Shown here: in pieces, positions 44,568-54,546 of the stretch | Position numbering within the stretch: the first letter of the stretch is position 1 | Layout of the letters: every line of letters starts with the position of its first letter | Source of the DNA: Hyphomicrobiales bacterium | GTDB lineage: Bacteria; Pseudomonadota; Alphaproteobacteria; Rhizobiales; Xanthobacteraceae | Direction of reading: 5' to 3' | DNA length: 57,702 nt | Assembly: GCA_013911975.1 (NCBI GenBank) | Contig: JACESF010000021.1 | Location: 1 to 57,702 of the forward strand | Made by a program: the position numbers and the translations under genes | The notes under the pieces: generated by a model | Told to the model about the DNA's origin: nothing | Database searches by the model: none | The model's input: the letters and a program-made list of their open reading frames with translations, nothing else

Positions 44568-45950
44568 TCAGGCCTTGTCCGTCCCGGGCCGCTCCCGCTG
44601 GTCCCATCCGCCCAGTTCTTCGTCTTCCGGCACGGGCGGCGGTGTCTGGCCCGCGAGACGCAGGGTGCGTTCCAGCAGCACCTCGTAGATGGGCTTTCCG
44701 CCCAGCGCGTCGGCCACGAGGTTCGCGAACACGCAGGTGAGGATGACCGGCACCAGCAGCGTGTAGGCGCCCGTGAGCTCGGCGACCAGAACCATGCCCA
44801 CCAGGGGCGCGCGCACGGTCGCGGAAAACAGGCCGCCCATGGCGGCGATGGCGAGGCCCGCCACCATGCCCGCCGGCAGCGGCACCACGGCCGCGAGCAC
44901 GGTGCCGTAGAGCACGCCCACAGCGGTCGCCAGGGCGAGGATGGGGGCGAAGATGCCGCCGGGGACGCCGGTGGAATAGCTCGCCATGGTCATGACGAAG
45001 CGGATCAGGACGATGCCCGCCAGCACCAGCAGCGGCAGGTTCTCGTGGGCCAGCGTCACCGCCAGCTTCTCGCCGCCCAGCGTCGCTTCCGGGCGCACCA
45101 CCAGCAGCACGCCGATGGCGAGGCCCACGGCCGCCGGGAGGATGTAGAAGGAGGTCCGCAGCCCCAGGGTGCGCGCCGCGTCCAGCGACCAGATGAGCGT
45201 CCGGTTGAAAATGACGCCCACGACCCCCAGCACCGCGCCCAGCATCACGAAGGCGGGCAGCGTGGCCAGCGGCAGTTCCGGCACGTGGATCAGCATGTCC
45301 GGCCGCACGCCCGCGATGCTCTCGGTGACGATGGCGCTGGTGACGGAGGCGAGGATGACGGCGCTGTAGGTGCGCAGGCCATAGGGGAATTGCCGGCGGG
45401 TCTCCTCGATGACGAACAGGATGGCGGCCAGCGGCGCGTTGAAGGCGGCGGCAAGGCCCGCCGCGCCGCCCGCCGCCAGCAGGCCGCGCATGTCGCGGGT
45501 GGCGAGACCCAGCCATTCGGACAGCGCCTGCGCCACCGAGGCGCCCATATGGATGGTCGGTCCCTCGCGGCCCACGACGAGGCCGGAGCCCAGCGCCAGC
45601 AGGCCGCCGAAGAACTTCACCGGCAGAACGCGCTTCCAATAGACCGGGCGCAGCCCTTCGAGCGCGCCTTCGATCTCCTGCACGCCCGAGCCGCCGGCTT
45701 CCGGCGCGAAGCGGCGCACCAGAAACACTGCGGCGACCACCATGGCGGCGGCGATCACGCCCATGAGCAGGAGCCGCACCGGCAGCCCCATCTCCAGGCC
45801 GGTCAGCAGCCCCGGCCAATTGGAGATGGCATCGGTGCTCAAATGGAACACGGTGCCGATGAGCCCCACCACCGCGCCCAGCACGATGGCGATGGCGTAA
45901 TAGGCCGCATCGCTCACGCGGCCTTGCTTTTTCGGTTCCGCAGCGCCCAC
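44568..45950 (-). CDS. clcA: ClC-family chloride/proton antiporter
   Basis: A 460-residue ClC transporter with about 16 hydrophobic segments. The signature motifs are GSGVQEIEGAL (anion filter), GREGPTIHMG (gating Glu), GGIFAPILALA, and FVIEETRRQF, which keeps the proton glutamate of the antiporter type rather than a channel. The best start is GTG 45950, with AGGGGG eight bases upstream; the reading can extend to a TTG at 45992. There are no CBS domains. It exchanges chloride for protons, often in acid resistance. Confidence 0.92.
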   Translation of the reverse strand: MGAAEPKKQGRVSDAAYYAIAIVLGAVVGLIGTVFHLSTDAISNWPGLLTGLEMGLPVRLLLMGVIAAAMVVAAVFLVRRFAPEAGGSGVQEIEGALEGLRPVYWKRVLPVKFFGGLLALGSGLVVGREGPTIHMGASVAQALSEWLGLATRDMRGLLAAGGAAGLAAAFNAPLAAILFVIEETRRQFPYGLRTYSAVILASVTSAIVTESIAGVRPDMLIHVPELPLATLPAFVMLGAVLGVVGVIFNRTLIWSLDAARTLGLRTSFYILPAAVGLAIGVLLVVRPEATLGGEKLAVTLAHENLPLLVLAGIVLIRFVMTMASYSTGVPGGIFAPILALATAVGVLYGTVLAAVVPLPAGMVAGLAIAAMGGLFSATVRAPLVGMVLVAELTGAYTLLVPVILTCVFANLVADALGGKPIYEVLLERTLRLAGQTPPPVPEDEELGGWDQRERPGTDKA

Positions 45951-46048
45951 GCACGCCCCCTGCCTGCCGCGCAAAATGCGGCCCCGGAACAAGGTTTAGA
46001 GCAGGGCACGCGCCTGTTGCAACGCAAACGCGCCGATCGGCGGCGGGC

Positions 46049-47791
46049 TCAGGCCCCGAGGATCGCCTGCGCCCGGCCCTCCGCGAGGCGGCGCGGCGGG
46101 CTCGCGCCTTCCAGAACCATGTAGCGGTCGTGCAGGTCCCGCAGGGTTCCGCGATGGCCGATGGAGAGGATGGCGGTCTGTGGCAGGTGGCGGGAGAGAA
46201 GCCGGTAGATGTCCGCCTCGGTGGGTTCGTCCAGGGCGGCGGTGGCCTCGTCCAGCAGAAGCACGCGCGGCTTGTTGAGCAGCGCGCGGGCGATGGACAG
46301 GCGCTGCTGCTCGCCGATGGAGAGCACATCCGGCCAGAGCGCGGTCTCGCGCAGGCGCGGCACGAGGCCAGACAGCCCGACCGCCTCCAGTGCGGCGGTC
46401 AGCTCGGCCTCGGAATGGGCGTCCGGCGCATGGGGATAGCTCAGCGCCGCGTCCAGCCGCCCCACGGGCACGTAGGGGCGCTGGGGCAGGATCATGACCG
46501 GGCTGTCGCCGGCTACCCCCACTTCGCCCGCCGCGAACGGCCAGATGCCGGCGATGGCACGGAACAGGGTGCTCTTGCCCGCGCCGGACGGCCCCATCAT
46601 CAGCACCTTCTCGCCGGGCGCGAGGGTGAGGCTCTCCACCGCGATGAGGGCGCGCCCGTCCGGCAGGCGCACCTCCATGTCGGTGAGCTGAAGCGGCTGC
46701 GCCGCGCTTTGCGCCTGGACCACGGCGGGCGCGGCGGCGCCTGCCTTCGCCGCGCCCATGGCGCGCTCGAAGCCGGTGAGGCGGTTCACCACGGCGGTCC
46801 ATTCCGCCAGTTCCGAATAGGAGGTGATGAAGAACGAGAAGGAGCTTTGCACGGACGAGAAGGCGCTCGCCGTCTGCATCAGCGGGCCCAGCAGGATGGC
46901 GCCGGAGAAATAGGCCGGGGAGACCACCACATAGGGGAAGATGGTGGAGATCTGGTTGTAGCCGGCGGTGAACCAGGTGAGCCGCTTCTGGAGCCGCATC
47001 AGCTCGAAGAAGTTGCTCCAGATGCGGGTGAAGCGGGTGTCGAGCCGCCGCTCCTCCTCGCCCGCGCCGCGCAGCAGCGCCACCTGCTCGCTGTTCTCCC
47101 GCACGCGCACCAGATCCACGCGGAAGTCCGCCTCGTAGCGCTGCTGGTCGAAATTCAGGCCCACGAGCTTCTTGCCGATGAAATGGGCGATGAGGGTGCC
47201 GAACGCCGCATAGATGAGGGCGGCCCAGAACAAATAGCCGGGAATGAGGATGTCGGTGCCGAACAGCTTCAGGTCATAGGCGCCCGAGAGGCCCCACAGG
47301 ATGACGCTGAAAGAGATGAGCGAGACCACCGTGCCGAACAGGCCGACGCCGATGGAGATGGTCTGGGTGACGAACATGCGCACGTCGTCGGCGATGCGCT
47401 GGTCGGGGTTGTCGGCGGTGTCGCCCTGCAGGCGCAGGCGGTAGAAGGTCTCGTCCGACAGCCAGTGAGAGAGGTAGCGCCGCGTCAGCCAGCGCCGCCA
47501 GCGGATGATCAGCCATTGCTTCAGGTAGATCTGGTAGACCGCCACGATGATGGCGCCCGCCGCGATGCCGCAGAATACCAGGAGCTGGTACTTGAACTCC
47601 GGGTAGTCCTTTTCCTGGATGGCGTTGTAGAAGGCGCTGTTCCACTCGTTCAGCAGCACCGTGGCGTAGACCCAGGCCAGTTCCAGCGCGATCACCGCAC
47701 CCAGCAGGCCAAGCGCCACCCAGCGCTCCTCGCTCTTGAAATAGGGGACGGCGAGGCGGCGGATGTCGGACAGCAGCGTGAGGGCGCGCAT
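46049..47791 (-). CDS. BacA/BclA-like ABC transporter (membrane and ATPase domains fused)
   Basis: A 580-residue half-transporter. The N-terminal membrane domain (about 1-340) belongs to the SbmA/BacA group (NEWNSAFYNAIQEKDYPEF, RWRRWLTRRYLSHWL, DNPDQRIADDV), and the C-terminal ATPase has Walker A GPSGAGKST, signature LSIGEQQRL, Walker B VLLLDEATAALD and the GHR switch. It is the YddA/BclA layout. BacA proteins move peptides and affect VLCFA on lipid A in rhizobia; BclA of Bradyrhizobium imports antimicrobial peptides. The substrate here is unknown. ATG 47791 is the first Met that makes a membrane domain start. Confidence 0.9.
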   Translation of the reverse strand: MRALTLLSDIRRLAVPYFKSEERWVALGLLGAVIALELAWVYATVLLNEWNSAFYNAIQEKDYPEFKYQLLVFCGIAAGAIIVAVYQIYLKQWLIIRWRRWLTRRYLSHWLSDETFYRLRLQGDTADNPDQRIADDVRMFVTQTISIGVGLFGTVVSLISFSVILWGLSGAYDLKLFGTDILIPGYLFWAALIYAAFGTLIAHFIGKKLVGLNFDQQRYEADFRVDLVRVRENSEQVALLRGAGEEERRLDTRFTRIWSNFFELMRLQKRLTWFTAGYNQISTIFPYVVVSPAYFSGAILLGPLMQTASAFSSVQSSFSFFITSYSELAEWTAVVNRLTGFERAMGAAKAGAAAPAVVQAQSAAQPLQLTDMEVRLPDGRALIAVESLTLAPGEKVLMMGPSGAGKSTLFRAIAGIWPFAAGEVGVAGDSPVMILPQRPYVPVGRLDAALSYPHAPDAHSEAELTAALEAVGLSGLVPRLRETALWPDVLSIGEQQRLSIARALLNKPRVLLLDEATAALDEPTEADIYRLLSRHLPQTAILSIGHRGTLRDLHDRYMVLEGASPPRRLAEGRAQAILGA

Positions 47792-47926
47792 GACGGGAAT
47801 CGCTCCGGTACGAAGCGCACCATATCGCGGCGCCGGATGGACGGACCATGGCCGCTCCGTGGCCGGGCCGCCACAATCGAACGCATCCGCGTGAGGGAAG
47901 GTGGGGTGCGGCCCGGCAAAGGATAA

Positions 47927-47956
47927 GGACCCGTGAGCGGGCGGGCTCACGGGTCC
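47927..47956 (-). terminator. Hairpin terminator of the chemoreceptor gene
   Basis: A perfect 12-base stem (GGACCCGTGAGC at 47927-47938 with GCTCACGGGTCC at 47945-47956) around six bases. On the minus strand it is followed by TTATCCTTT, a modest U-rich run. It sits between the chemoreceptor stop and the ABC gene start. Confidence 0.6.
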
Positions 47957-48023
47957 TCGCTGAAGGCCGCGTGCGGGGGGAGGAAAGCCGGATCGGCCCG
48001 GACGAAAAGCCGGGCCTTCGGCG

Positions 48024-49718
48024 TTACGCGGCCTTCAGATCCACCACGAAGGTTTCCACGACCTGCCGCAGGTCGGCGGCCTGGCTGGACAGGCCTTCGG
48101 AAAGGGCGAGCAGCTCGGTGGAGGCGCTGCCGGTGAGCTGGGCCGCCTGGCCCACGCCGGAAATGTTGGTGGTGACACCCTGCGTGCCGGTGGCGGCGCG
48201 CTGGCAATTGTGGGCGATCTCGCCGGTGGCCGCCCCCTGCTGCTCCACCGCGCTCGCGATGGAGGCGGAGATCTGCTTCATGTCCGAGATCACCCGCATG
48301 ACGGAGGCCATGGAGGTCACCGTGACCTCGGTGGACTTCTGGATCTCGCCGATCCGGGTCGAAATGTCCTCGGTGGCCTTCGCCGTCTGGGAGGCCAGTT
48401 CCTTCACTTCGGACGCCACGACCGCGAAGCCCTTGCCCGCCTCGCCGGCCCGGGCGGATTCGATGGTGGCATTGAGGGCCAGCAGGTTGGTCTGGTCCGC
48501 GATGCCCTTGATGAGGGACACCACGTCGCCGATGGCCGAGGCGGACTGGACCAGTTCGTTGATGCGCTGGTTGGACTGCTCCATCTCGCGATAGGCCACG
48601 TCGGCGACCTGGGCGGACTGGGAGACCTGCCCGGTGATCTCGCGTACGGATGCGGCGAGTTCTTCGGAGGAGGCCGCCACGGTCTGCACGTTGGAGGCCG
48701 CGTCCTCGGCAGCGGTGGCCACCACCTGCGCCTGGCGGGAGGTCTGCTCGGCCGTCGCCGAAAGGTTCCGGGCGGACCCGGCCACCTGTCCGGAGGAGGC
48801 GGCGAAGGTCGTCGCCAGTTCGGCCATGCGGTTCACGAAGGTCTCGGCGAGGCCATTGCGCCGGTCGAGGGCGTGGCGCTCCTCCTGCTGGCGCTTGGCT
48901 TCATGGGCACGGGCGGCCTCGCCCTCCTGCAACTGGCCGCGCAGCACTTCCAGGCCCTGCGCCATGGCACCGATTTCGTCCTTGCGGTCGGTCCCGACCA
49001 CGGGATCGTTGAGGCGGCCTTCGCCCAGCTCCGTCATGACCGCCATCATCCCCTTGATGGGCTGCACGATGCCGCGGCGCACCAGCACGGCACCGATGCC
49101 CACCAGAAAGATCGTTCCGGCGGAAATGGCGATCAGCATGATGTGGCTTGCCGAGGACGAGCGGGCGGACAGTGCGGCGCTGTGCTGCTGGATCTCTTGC
49201 TCCATGCGCGCATTGAGAGCGACGCTGTCGGCGGTGACCTTATCCAGCGCGGGCTCGCACACGTCCACCATCAGTTTCAGCCCCCGCAGCATATTTTCCG
49301 CGTCGGTCGTCGTTTCCGCGATCCGGATCGGCTCTGCGCACTCGGTCGCGAGGGCCTTCATGAAGGCGGTGCTCAAACCCTCGAAATCTGCGGCGTGGAG
49401 GGGAGACAACGCGATTGAATCTGCGATGGCCGCCTTGAACCCCTCCATCGAGGCTCCGCGCGCCTTCTTGGCGGCGGCGGTGAGTTCCTCGGTCGAGGCG
49501 CCGATGGTCTGGTAGATGCCGGCGAGGTTTTCCATGAGGAAGCGGTTGGAGCGGGCCAGCCGGATCTGCGCCTTCGCCTCGAAGTTCACGAGCCGCGAAT
49601 AGGCCTGGTCCACGTCGCCCATGGTGGACGAGGCATAGAAGGCGCCGCCCAGGCTGACGATCCCAAGGATCACGAGCAGACTCAGGACTTTCCAGGTCAT
49701 GGGGAGATTTTTGTACAT
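48024..49718 (-). CDS. Methyl-accepting chemotaxis protein
   Basis: A 564-residue transmembrane chemoreceptor. TM1 (about 9-29) and TM2 (about 186-208) flank a helical periplasmic domain of about 155 residues that looks like a four-helix bundle. A HAMP domain follows (about 208-262), then a long coiled signalling domain with the invariant hairpin [21 protein letters not shown]. It senses an unknown ligand and controls CheA. GAGG is just before ATG 49718. There is no C-terminal NWETF-type tether for the methylation enzymes. No che genes are nearby. Confidence 0.93.
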   Translation of the reverse strand: MYKNLPMTWKVLSLLVILGIVSLGGAFYASSTMGDVDQAYSRLVNFEAKAQIRLARSNRFLMENLAGIYQTIGASTEELTAAAKKARGASMEGFKAAIADSIALSPLHAADFEGLSTAFMKALATECAEPIRIAETTTDAENMLRGLKLMVDVCEPALDKVTADSVALNARMEQEIQQHSAALSARSSSASHIMLIAISAGTIFLVGIGAVLVRRGIVQPIKGMMAVMTELGEGRLNDPVVGTDRKDEIGAMAQGLEVLRGQLQEGEAARAHEAKRQQEERHALDRRNGLAETFVNRMAELATTFAASSGQVAGSARNLSATAEQTSRQAQVVATAAEDAASNVQTVAASSEELAASVREITGQVSQSAQVADVAYREMEQSNQRINELVQSASAIGDVVSLIKGIADQTNLLALNATIESARAGEAGKGFAVVASEVKELASQTAKATEDISTRIGEIQKSTEVTVTSMASVMRVISDMKQISASIASAVEQQGAATGEIAHNCQRAATGTQGVTTNISGVGQAAQLTGSASTELLALSEGLSSQAADLRQVVETFVVDLKAA

Positions 49719-50227
49719 GGGAACCTCGAGCTCCACCGCCGTTGACGTGCATCTACGGTCCGGAGCGGGCCGTATTTTGGAGCGGTTTTAAGCTGTCGAA
49801 GCTTTCGCGAAGCTTGTGAATTGCTTGTATTTGTTATTCGTATTGGATGAAAATTGGAGCCAATATGAAGATGGTATGGGTCATTTACGATTGGTTTTGG
49901 AGTTCGTCAGGCAGACGATTCAATTTGCGGTAATATGATAGGTTATTCAGCGCGTTTTCTACCGGGGAATATGGCCGGACGAGGCGTTGATGGTAAGGAC
50001 GACTTAGTTTTGCTTCTGCCGATTTGGACTTTACTTCGACAGGGTGGCTCGCAGGAAGCGAGCGGATGTCCGCGCGGTCCCATCGTCGCTGGAGGCTGCC
50101 GCCGTCGAGTCATCAAGGAAGGGTGCGCATGGGCGCCGGAGAGGAGCGTCCGCCGCCTCGCGGGCGACGGACCAAGCATGCCGGACCTGGCATGGCGTGG
50201 CCCCGGCCGCGCCGGGGCCGGGCCGTC
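49719..50227. other. AT-rich intergenic region upstream of the chemoreceptor
   Basis: 509 bases with no convincing gene. From about 49790 to 49990 the base composition drops to a clearly AT-rich state, unlike anywhere else in the window. It starts with the near-palindrome AAGCTTTCGCGAAGCTT (49799-49815). It may hold the chemoreceptor promoter and operator sites or be a recently acquired fragment. A strong GC hairpin (50199-50219) lies just past the acyl-CoA synthetase stop and may end that transcript, though it has no U-run. Confidence 0.5.
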
Positions 50228-51853
50228 TCAGCCGTTCTTCGCAGCGTCGCGAAGCTTGAACTTCTGGATCTTGCCCGTGGAGGTCTTGGGGATCTCGTCG
50301 AACACGAAGTGGCGGGGGCACTTGTAGTGGGCGAGGTTGGCGCGGCAATGGGCCATCAGCTCCTCCGCCGTGGCGGTGGCGCCTTCCTTCAGCTCGATGA
50401 AGGCCATGGGGGTCTCGCCCCACTTCTCGTCCGGCCGCGCCACCACGGCGGCGGCGGCCACCGCGGGATGCTTGTAGAGGGCGTCCTCCACCTCGATGGA
50501 CGAGATGTTCTCGCCGCCCGAGATGATGATGTCCTTGGAGCGGTCCTTGAGCTGGACATAGCCGTCGGGATGCTTCACCCCGAGGTCGCCCGAATGGAAC
50601 CACCCGCCTTCAAAGGCCTTCTGCGTGGCCGACGGGTTCTTGAGATAGCCCTTCATCACCACGTTGCCGCGGAACATGACCTCGCCCATGGTCTCGCCGT
50701 CGGCGGGCACCGGCTGCATGGTGTCGGGATCGAGCACGTCCAGCGCCTCAAGGGCGCCGTAGCGCACGCCCTGTCGCGACTTCTTCCGCCCCCGCTCCTC
50801 GGAGGGCAGGGCATCCCATTCCGCCTTCCACTCATTGACCACGGCGGGGCCATAGACCTCGGTGAGGCCGTAGACATGGGTGACGTTGAAGCCCGCATCC
50901 TGCATGGCTGCCAGCACGGCGGCGGGCGGCGGGGCGGCGGCGGTGATGAATTCCACGGTGCGGGGCAGGGGGCGCTTGTCCGCTTCCGGTGCGTTGAGCA
51001 GCGTGGACATAACGATGGGCGCGCCGCACATGTGGGTCACGCCCAGGTCCGCCAGCGCATCGAAGATGGGCTTGGCGCGCACCATGCGCAGGCACACATG
51101 GGTTCCTGCCACCGCGCACACGGTCCAGGGGAAGCACCAGCCGTTGCAGTGGAACATGGGCAGCGTCCACAGATAGACCGGGTGGCGCCCCATGCCGCAG
51201 GTGAGCACATTGTCGTGGGCGAGCAGGTGCGCGCCGCGATGGTGGTAGACCACGCCCTTGGGATCGCCCGTGGTGCCCGACGTGTAGTTGAGGGCGATGG
51301 CATTCCATTCGTCGGAGGGCATCGCCCAGGCATAGTCGGGATCGCCCGAGAGCAGGAAGTCCTCGTATTCGATGGAGCCGATGCGCTCGCCGGCGCCGGA
51401 ATATTCCGGGTCGTCATAGTCGATGACGAGGGGCTTGCGCGTGGCGATGGCGAGCGCCGCCTTGATGACGGGGGAGAATTCCCGGTCCGTGATCAGCACC
51501 TTCGCTTCGCCATGGTCGATGGTGAAGGCCAGGATCGCCGCGTCGAGGCGGGTGTTGAACGCGTTCAGCACGGCGCCGCACATGGGCACGCCGTAATGCG
51601 CCTCCACCATGGAGGGCACGTTGGGCAGCATCACCGCCACCGTGTCGCCCACGCCCACCCCGGCCTTCTCCAGCGCCGAGGCGAGGCGGCGCGAGCGGGT
51701 ATAGAGGTCGCGATAGGTCCGGCGCAGGCCGCCATGCACCACGGCGACGTGGTCGGGGAACACCGCCGCCGACCGCTCCAGGAAGCCCAGCGGCGTCAGC
51801 GGCTGGTGATTGGCCGGGTTGCGGTCGAGATCCTGGTCGAAGATGCCGGGCAT
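50228..51853 (-). CDS. AMP-forming acyl-CoA synthetase
   Basis: A 541-residue member of the ANL superfamily. The motifs are YTSGTTGDPKGV (ATP phosphate loop), YGLTEVYGP, HSGDLG, the hinge SKDIIISGGENI and the C-terminal PKTSTGKIQK with its catalytic Lys. It activates a carboxylic acid to acyl-CoA; relatives use medium-chain or methylated short acids (including 3-methylmercaptopropionate by DmdB-type enzymes), and I cannot tell which. The start at 51853 has GGAGGGG upstream. It is divergent from prpE across 218 bases, so both may respond to one signal. Confidence 0.9.
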   Translation of the reverse strand: MPGIFDQDLDRNPANHQPLTPLGFLERSAAVFPDHVAVVHGGLRRTYRDLYTRSRRLASALEKAGVGVGDTVAVMLPNVPSMVEAHYGVPMCGAVLNAFNTRLDAAILAFTIDHGEAKVLITDREFSPVIKAALAIATRKPLVIDYDDPEYSGAGERIGSIEYEDFLLSGDPDYAWAMPSDEWNAIALNYTSGTTGDPKGVVYHHRGAHLLAHDNVLTCGMGRHPVYLWTLPMFHCNGWCFPWTVCAVAGTHVCLRMVRAKPIFDALADLGVTHMCGAPIVMSTLLNAPEADKRPLPRTVEFITAAAPPPAAVLAAMQDAGFNVTHVYGLTEVYGPAVVNEWKAEWDALPSEERGRKKSRQGVRYGALEALDVLDPDTMQPVPADGETMGEVMFRGNVVMKGYLKNPSATQKAFEGGWFHSGDLGVKHPDGYVQLKDRSKDIIISGGENISSIEVEDALYKHPAVAAAAVVARPDEKWGETPMAFIELKEGATATAEELMAHCRANLAHYKCPRHFVFDEIPKTSTGKIQKFKLRDAAKNG

Positions 51854-52071
51854 CGGTTCCCCTCCACGCATGGGCATTGTTATGCATTGTTGGATCCGCC
51901 AGACGCATGCCGGACGGTTGGCGCGAACGTAGCCGAGGGTTTTACCGCCGCGCAATCGCCGCCGCGGCCCGACGAAGGTCTTACGCACTAGAGCGGACTT
52001 GCCAGCGGGGGGCGCGTGCGCAACATCCCTTAAGCAAGACCAACTTTAAGAAACGACCGAGGGGAGGCACC

Positions 52072-53991
52072 ATGCCGGAGCGCGATCAGAGCCGCTATGG
52101 GGAGGTCTATGGCCGCTGGCGGCAGGATCCGTCCGCCTTCTGGGGCGAGGCCGCCCGCGACGTGTCCTGGATCAGCGCGCCGCGCACCATCTTCGACCCG
52201 GCCCAGGGCGTCTACGGCCGCTGGTTCGCGGACGGTGTCTGCAACACCTGCTTCAACGCGGTGGACCGCCATGTGGAGGCTGGACGCGGCGATCAGGTGG
52301 CGCTCATCCATGACAGCCCCGTCACCGGCTCCCAGAGCCGCCTCACCTATTCCGAACTGCTCGGCCAGGTGCGCGTGCTCGGCGCGGTGCTCTCCGATCT
52401 CGGCGTGGTGAAGGGCGACCGGGTCGTCATCTACATGCCCATGGTGCTGGAAGCGGTGGTGGCCATGCTCGCCTGCGCCCGCATCGGCGCGGTGCATTCG
52501 GTCGTCTTCGGCGGGTTCGCCGCCAAGGAACTGGCGACGCGCATCGAGGATGCCGCGCCCAAGGTGATCCTCGCCGCCTCCTGCGGCATCGAGCCGTCGC
52601 GCGTCGTCGCCTACAAGCCGCTGCTGGATCAGGCCATCGAGCTGTCCAGCGTGAAGCCGCACGCCTGCCTCGTGCTCCAGCGCCCGCAGGCGCCCTGCGG
52701 TCTGGTGGAGGGGCGCGACCTGGACTGGGCCGAAACCTGCGCCGCGGCCGCCGCCGCCGGAAAGGCCGCCGACTGCGCGCCCATGGCCGCCACGGACCCG
52801 CTCTATATCCTCTACACCTCCGGCACGACCGGAAAGCCCAAGGGCGTGGTGCGCGACACGGGCGGCCATCTGGTGGCGTTGCGCTGGAGCATGGAGAATC
52901 TCTACGGCCTGAAGCCCGGCGAGGTGTTCTGGTGCGCCTCCGACATCGGCTGGGTGGTGGGCCATTCCTATATCGTCTACGGGCCGCTCATCCTCGGGGC
53001 TACCTCGCTGGTCTATGAGGGCAAGCCCGTGGGCACGCCCGATCCCGGCGCCTTCTGGCGGGTGATCGAGGAGCACAAGGCCGTGGCGCTGTTCACCGCG
53101 CCCACGGCCCTGCGCGCCATCAAGAAGGAAGATCCGGACGCGACCTATCTGAAGGGGCGCGACCTGTCCCATTTCCGCACCCTGTTCCTGGCGGGCGAGC
53201 GGGCGGACCCCGACACGGTGGCCTGGGCACGGGACACGCTGAACGTGCCCGTGGTGGATCATTGGTGGCAGACGGAGACCGGCTGGGCCATCGCCGGGAA
53301 CCCGGTGGGCCTCGGCCTTCTGCCCTTCAAGGACGGCTCGCCCACCGTGCCCATGCCCGGCTACGACCTCCAGGTGGTGGACGAGGCGGCCAAGCCCGTT
53401 CCGGCAGGCACGATGGGCTCCATCGTCATCAAGCTGCCCTTGCCCCCCGGCTGCCTGCCCACCCTGTGGCAGCAGGACGAGCGGTTCCGCGAATCCTACC
53501 TCGCGGAATTCCCCGGCTTCTACAAGACGTCGGACGCGGGCTTCCTGGATGCTGACGGCTACGTCTTCGTCATGGGCCGCACGGACGACATCATCAACGT
53601 CGCCGGCCACCGCCTGTCCACGGGCGGCATGGAGGAGGTCCTGGCCTCCCATCCTGATGTGGCCGAATGCGCGGTGATCGGCGTGAAGGACGAGCTGAAG
53701 GGCGAGGTGCCCTGCGGCTTCGTGGTGCTGAAGGCGGGCGAGCGCCGGGCGCCGGACGTGATCGAGAAGGAACTCGTCACCCTGGTCCGCGACAGGATTG
53801 GCCCCGTGGCGGCGTTCAAGCTCGCCATCACCGTGCCGCGCCTGCCCAAGACGCGCTCGGGCAAGATCCTGCGCGGCACCATGAAGAAGATCGCCGACAG
53901 CGATCCCTGGACCGCGCCCGCCACCATCGACGATCCCGGCGCGCTGGACGACATTACCGTCTCGCTGAAGTCGCGCGGCTTCGCCCAATAG
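52072..53991 (+). CDS. prpE: Propionyl-CoA synthetase PrpE
   Basis: A 639-residue AMP-forming synthetase of the acetyl/propionyl-CoA family. It begins YGEVYGRWRQDPSAFWGEAA, with YTSGTTGKPKGVVRDTGGH, VDHWWQTETGW and the final RSGKILRG, whose Lys is catalytic and in relatives is switched off by acetylation or propionylation. Acetyl-CoA synthetase (Acs) is the near alternative, but the overall length and the DTGGH motif favour PrpE. GGGGAGG is just before ATG. The methylcitrate-pathway genes are not seen here. Confidence 0.92.
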   Translation: MPERDQSRYGEVYGRWRQDPSAFWGEAARDVSWISAPRTIFDPAQGVYGRWFADGVCNTCFNAVDRHVEAGRGDQVALIHDSPVTGSQSRLTYSELLGQVRVLGAVLSDLGVVKGDRVVIYMPMVLEAVVAMLACARIGAVHSVVFGGFAAKELATRIEDAAPKVILAASCGIEPSRVVAYKPLLDQAIELSSVKPHACLVLQRPQAPCGLVEGRDLDWAETCAAAAAAGKAADCAPMAATDPLYILYTSGTTGKPKGVVRDTGGHLVALRWSMENLYGLKPGEVFWCASDIGWVVGHSYIVYGPLILGATSLVYEGKPVGTPDPGAFWRVIEEHKAVALFTAPTALRAIKKEDPDATYLKGRDLSHFRTLFLAGERADPDTVAWARDTLNVPVVDHWWQTETGWAIAGNPVGLGLLPFKDGSPTVPMPGYDLQVVDEAAKPVPAGTMGSIVIKLPLPPGCLPTLWQQDERFRESYLAEFPGFYKTSDAGFLDADGYVFVMGRTDDIINVAGHRLSTGGMEEVLASHPDVAECAVIGVKDELKGEVPCGFVVLKAGERRAPDVIEKELVTLVRDRIGPVAAFKLAITVPRLPKTRSGKILRGTMKKIADSDPWTAPATIDDPGALDDITVSLKSRGFAQ

Positions 53992-54096
53992 GGGCCGCGC
54001 CACCCGGAGGGCGGGTCGCGCCCCCCTTCGATGTTCCGGAAACCGGCGCACCCGTCAGGAGCCGTCGCCCTGATCGGGTCCGCCGGCGGGCCCGCC

Positions 54097-54414
54097 TCAG
54101 CGGTTGCCGTAGAAGGTGGAGGGGTCCCAGCAGGTGCCCCCGCCCACATAGCAGGTGCCGTCCTTGGCCGGCACCCATTCCGGCTTGATCTGCTCGGAGC
54201 CCGAGCAGAAGCGGACATTGTTCACATAGCGGTCAAAGGTGTTGGGTCCGGTGGCCAGCACCACACCCGGGCTTCGCGCCACCAGGGACTGCACCTGGGC
54301 GCAGCTCATGGTGCGCGTGTTGGGCATGCCCTGCTGCGCTTGGGCACCGCCCGCCGCCAGCAGCACCACCCCCAGCGCCGCGCCCCACACCACCGCCTTC
54401 GCCTGCCTGCTCAT
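54097..54414 (-). CDS. Small secreted four-cysteine protein, copy A
   Basis: A 105-residue protein with a signal peptide (positively charged start, GAALGVVLLAAGGAQA, cleavage near residue 26). The mature part is about 80 residues with four Cys (TMSCAQ, FCSGS, TCYVG, TCWDPS), probably two disulfides in the periplasm. It is clearly a paralogue of the next gene: both share TMSCA, TGPN-F-RYV, CSG and a CxVG-x-CxDPS end. No function is known, and similar small proteins occur in related genera. Confidence 0.8.
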   Translation of the reverse strand: MSRQAKAVVWGAALGVVLLAAGGAQAQQGMPNTRTMSCAQVQSLVARSPGVVLATGPNTFDRYVNNVRFCSGSEQIKPEWVPAKDGTCYVGGGTCWDPSTFYGNR

Positions 54415-54546
54415 CGTCCTGTCCTCATCCCGGCGCCCCGCCGTGCGCAAGCGAGGCGCGCCTGCGCACGGCGCGGTCCGCGCCGCATTGCTCGCGTCAG
54501 GGGCAAGCCCGCCGGGCGGGTGCGCCCGGCCGGTCCTGCCCGCGTC

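Noticed and set aside
44446..46329. 627-codon frame overlapping clcA and the ABC gene in another reading frame
   Set aside because: Arg/Ala/Gly-rich and runs across two firmly assigned genes on the same strand.
50024..51991. 655-codon frame antisense to the acyl-CoA synthetase
   Set aside because: His/Gly/Arg/Val-rich shadow of a certain gene.
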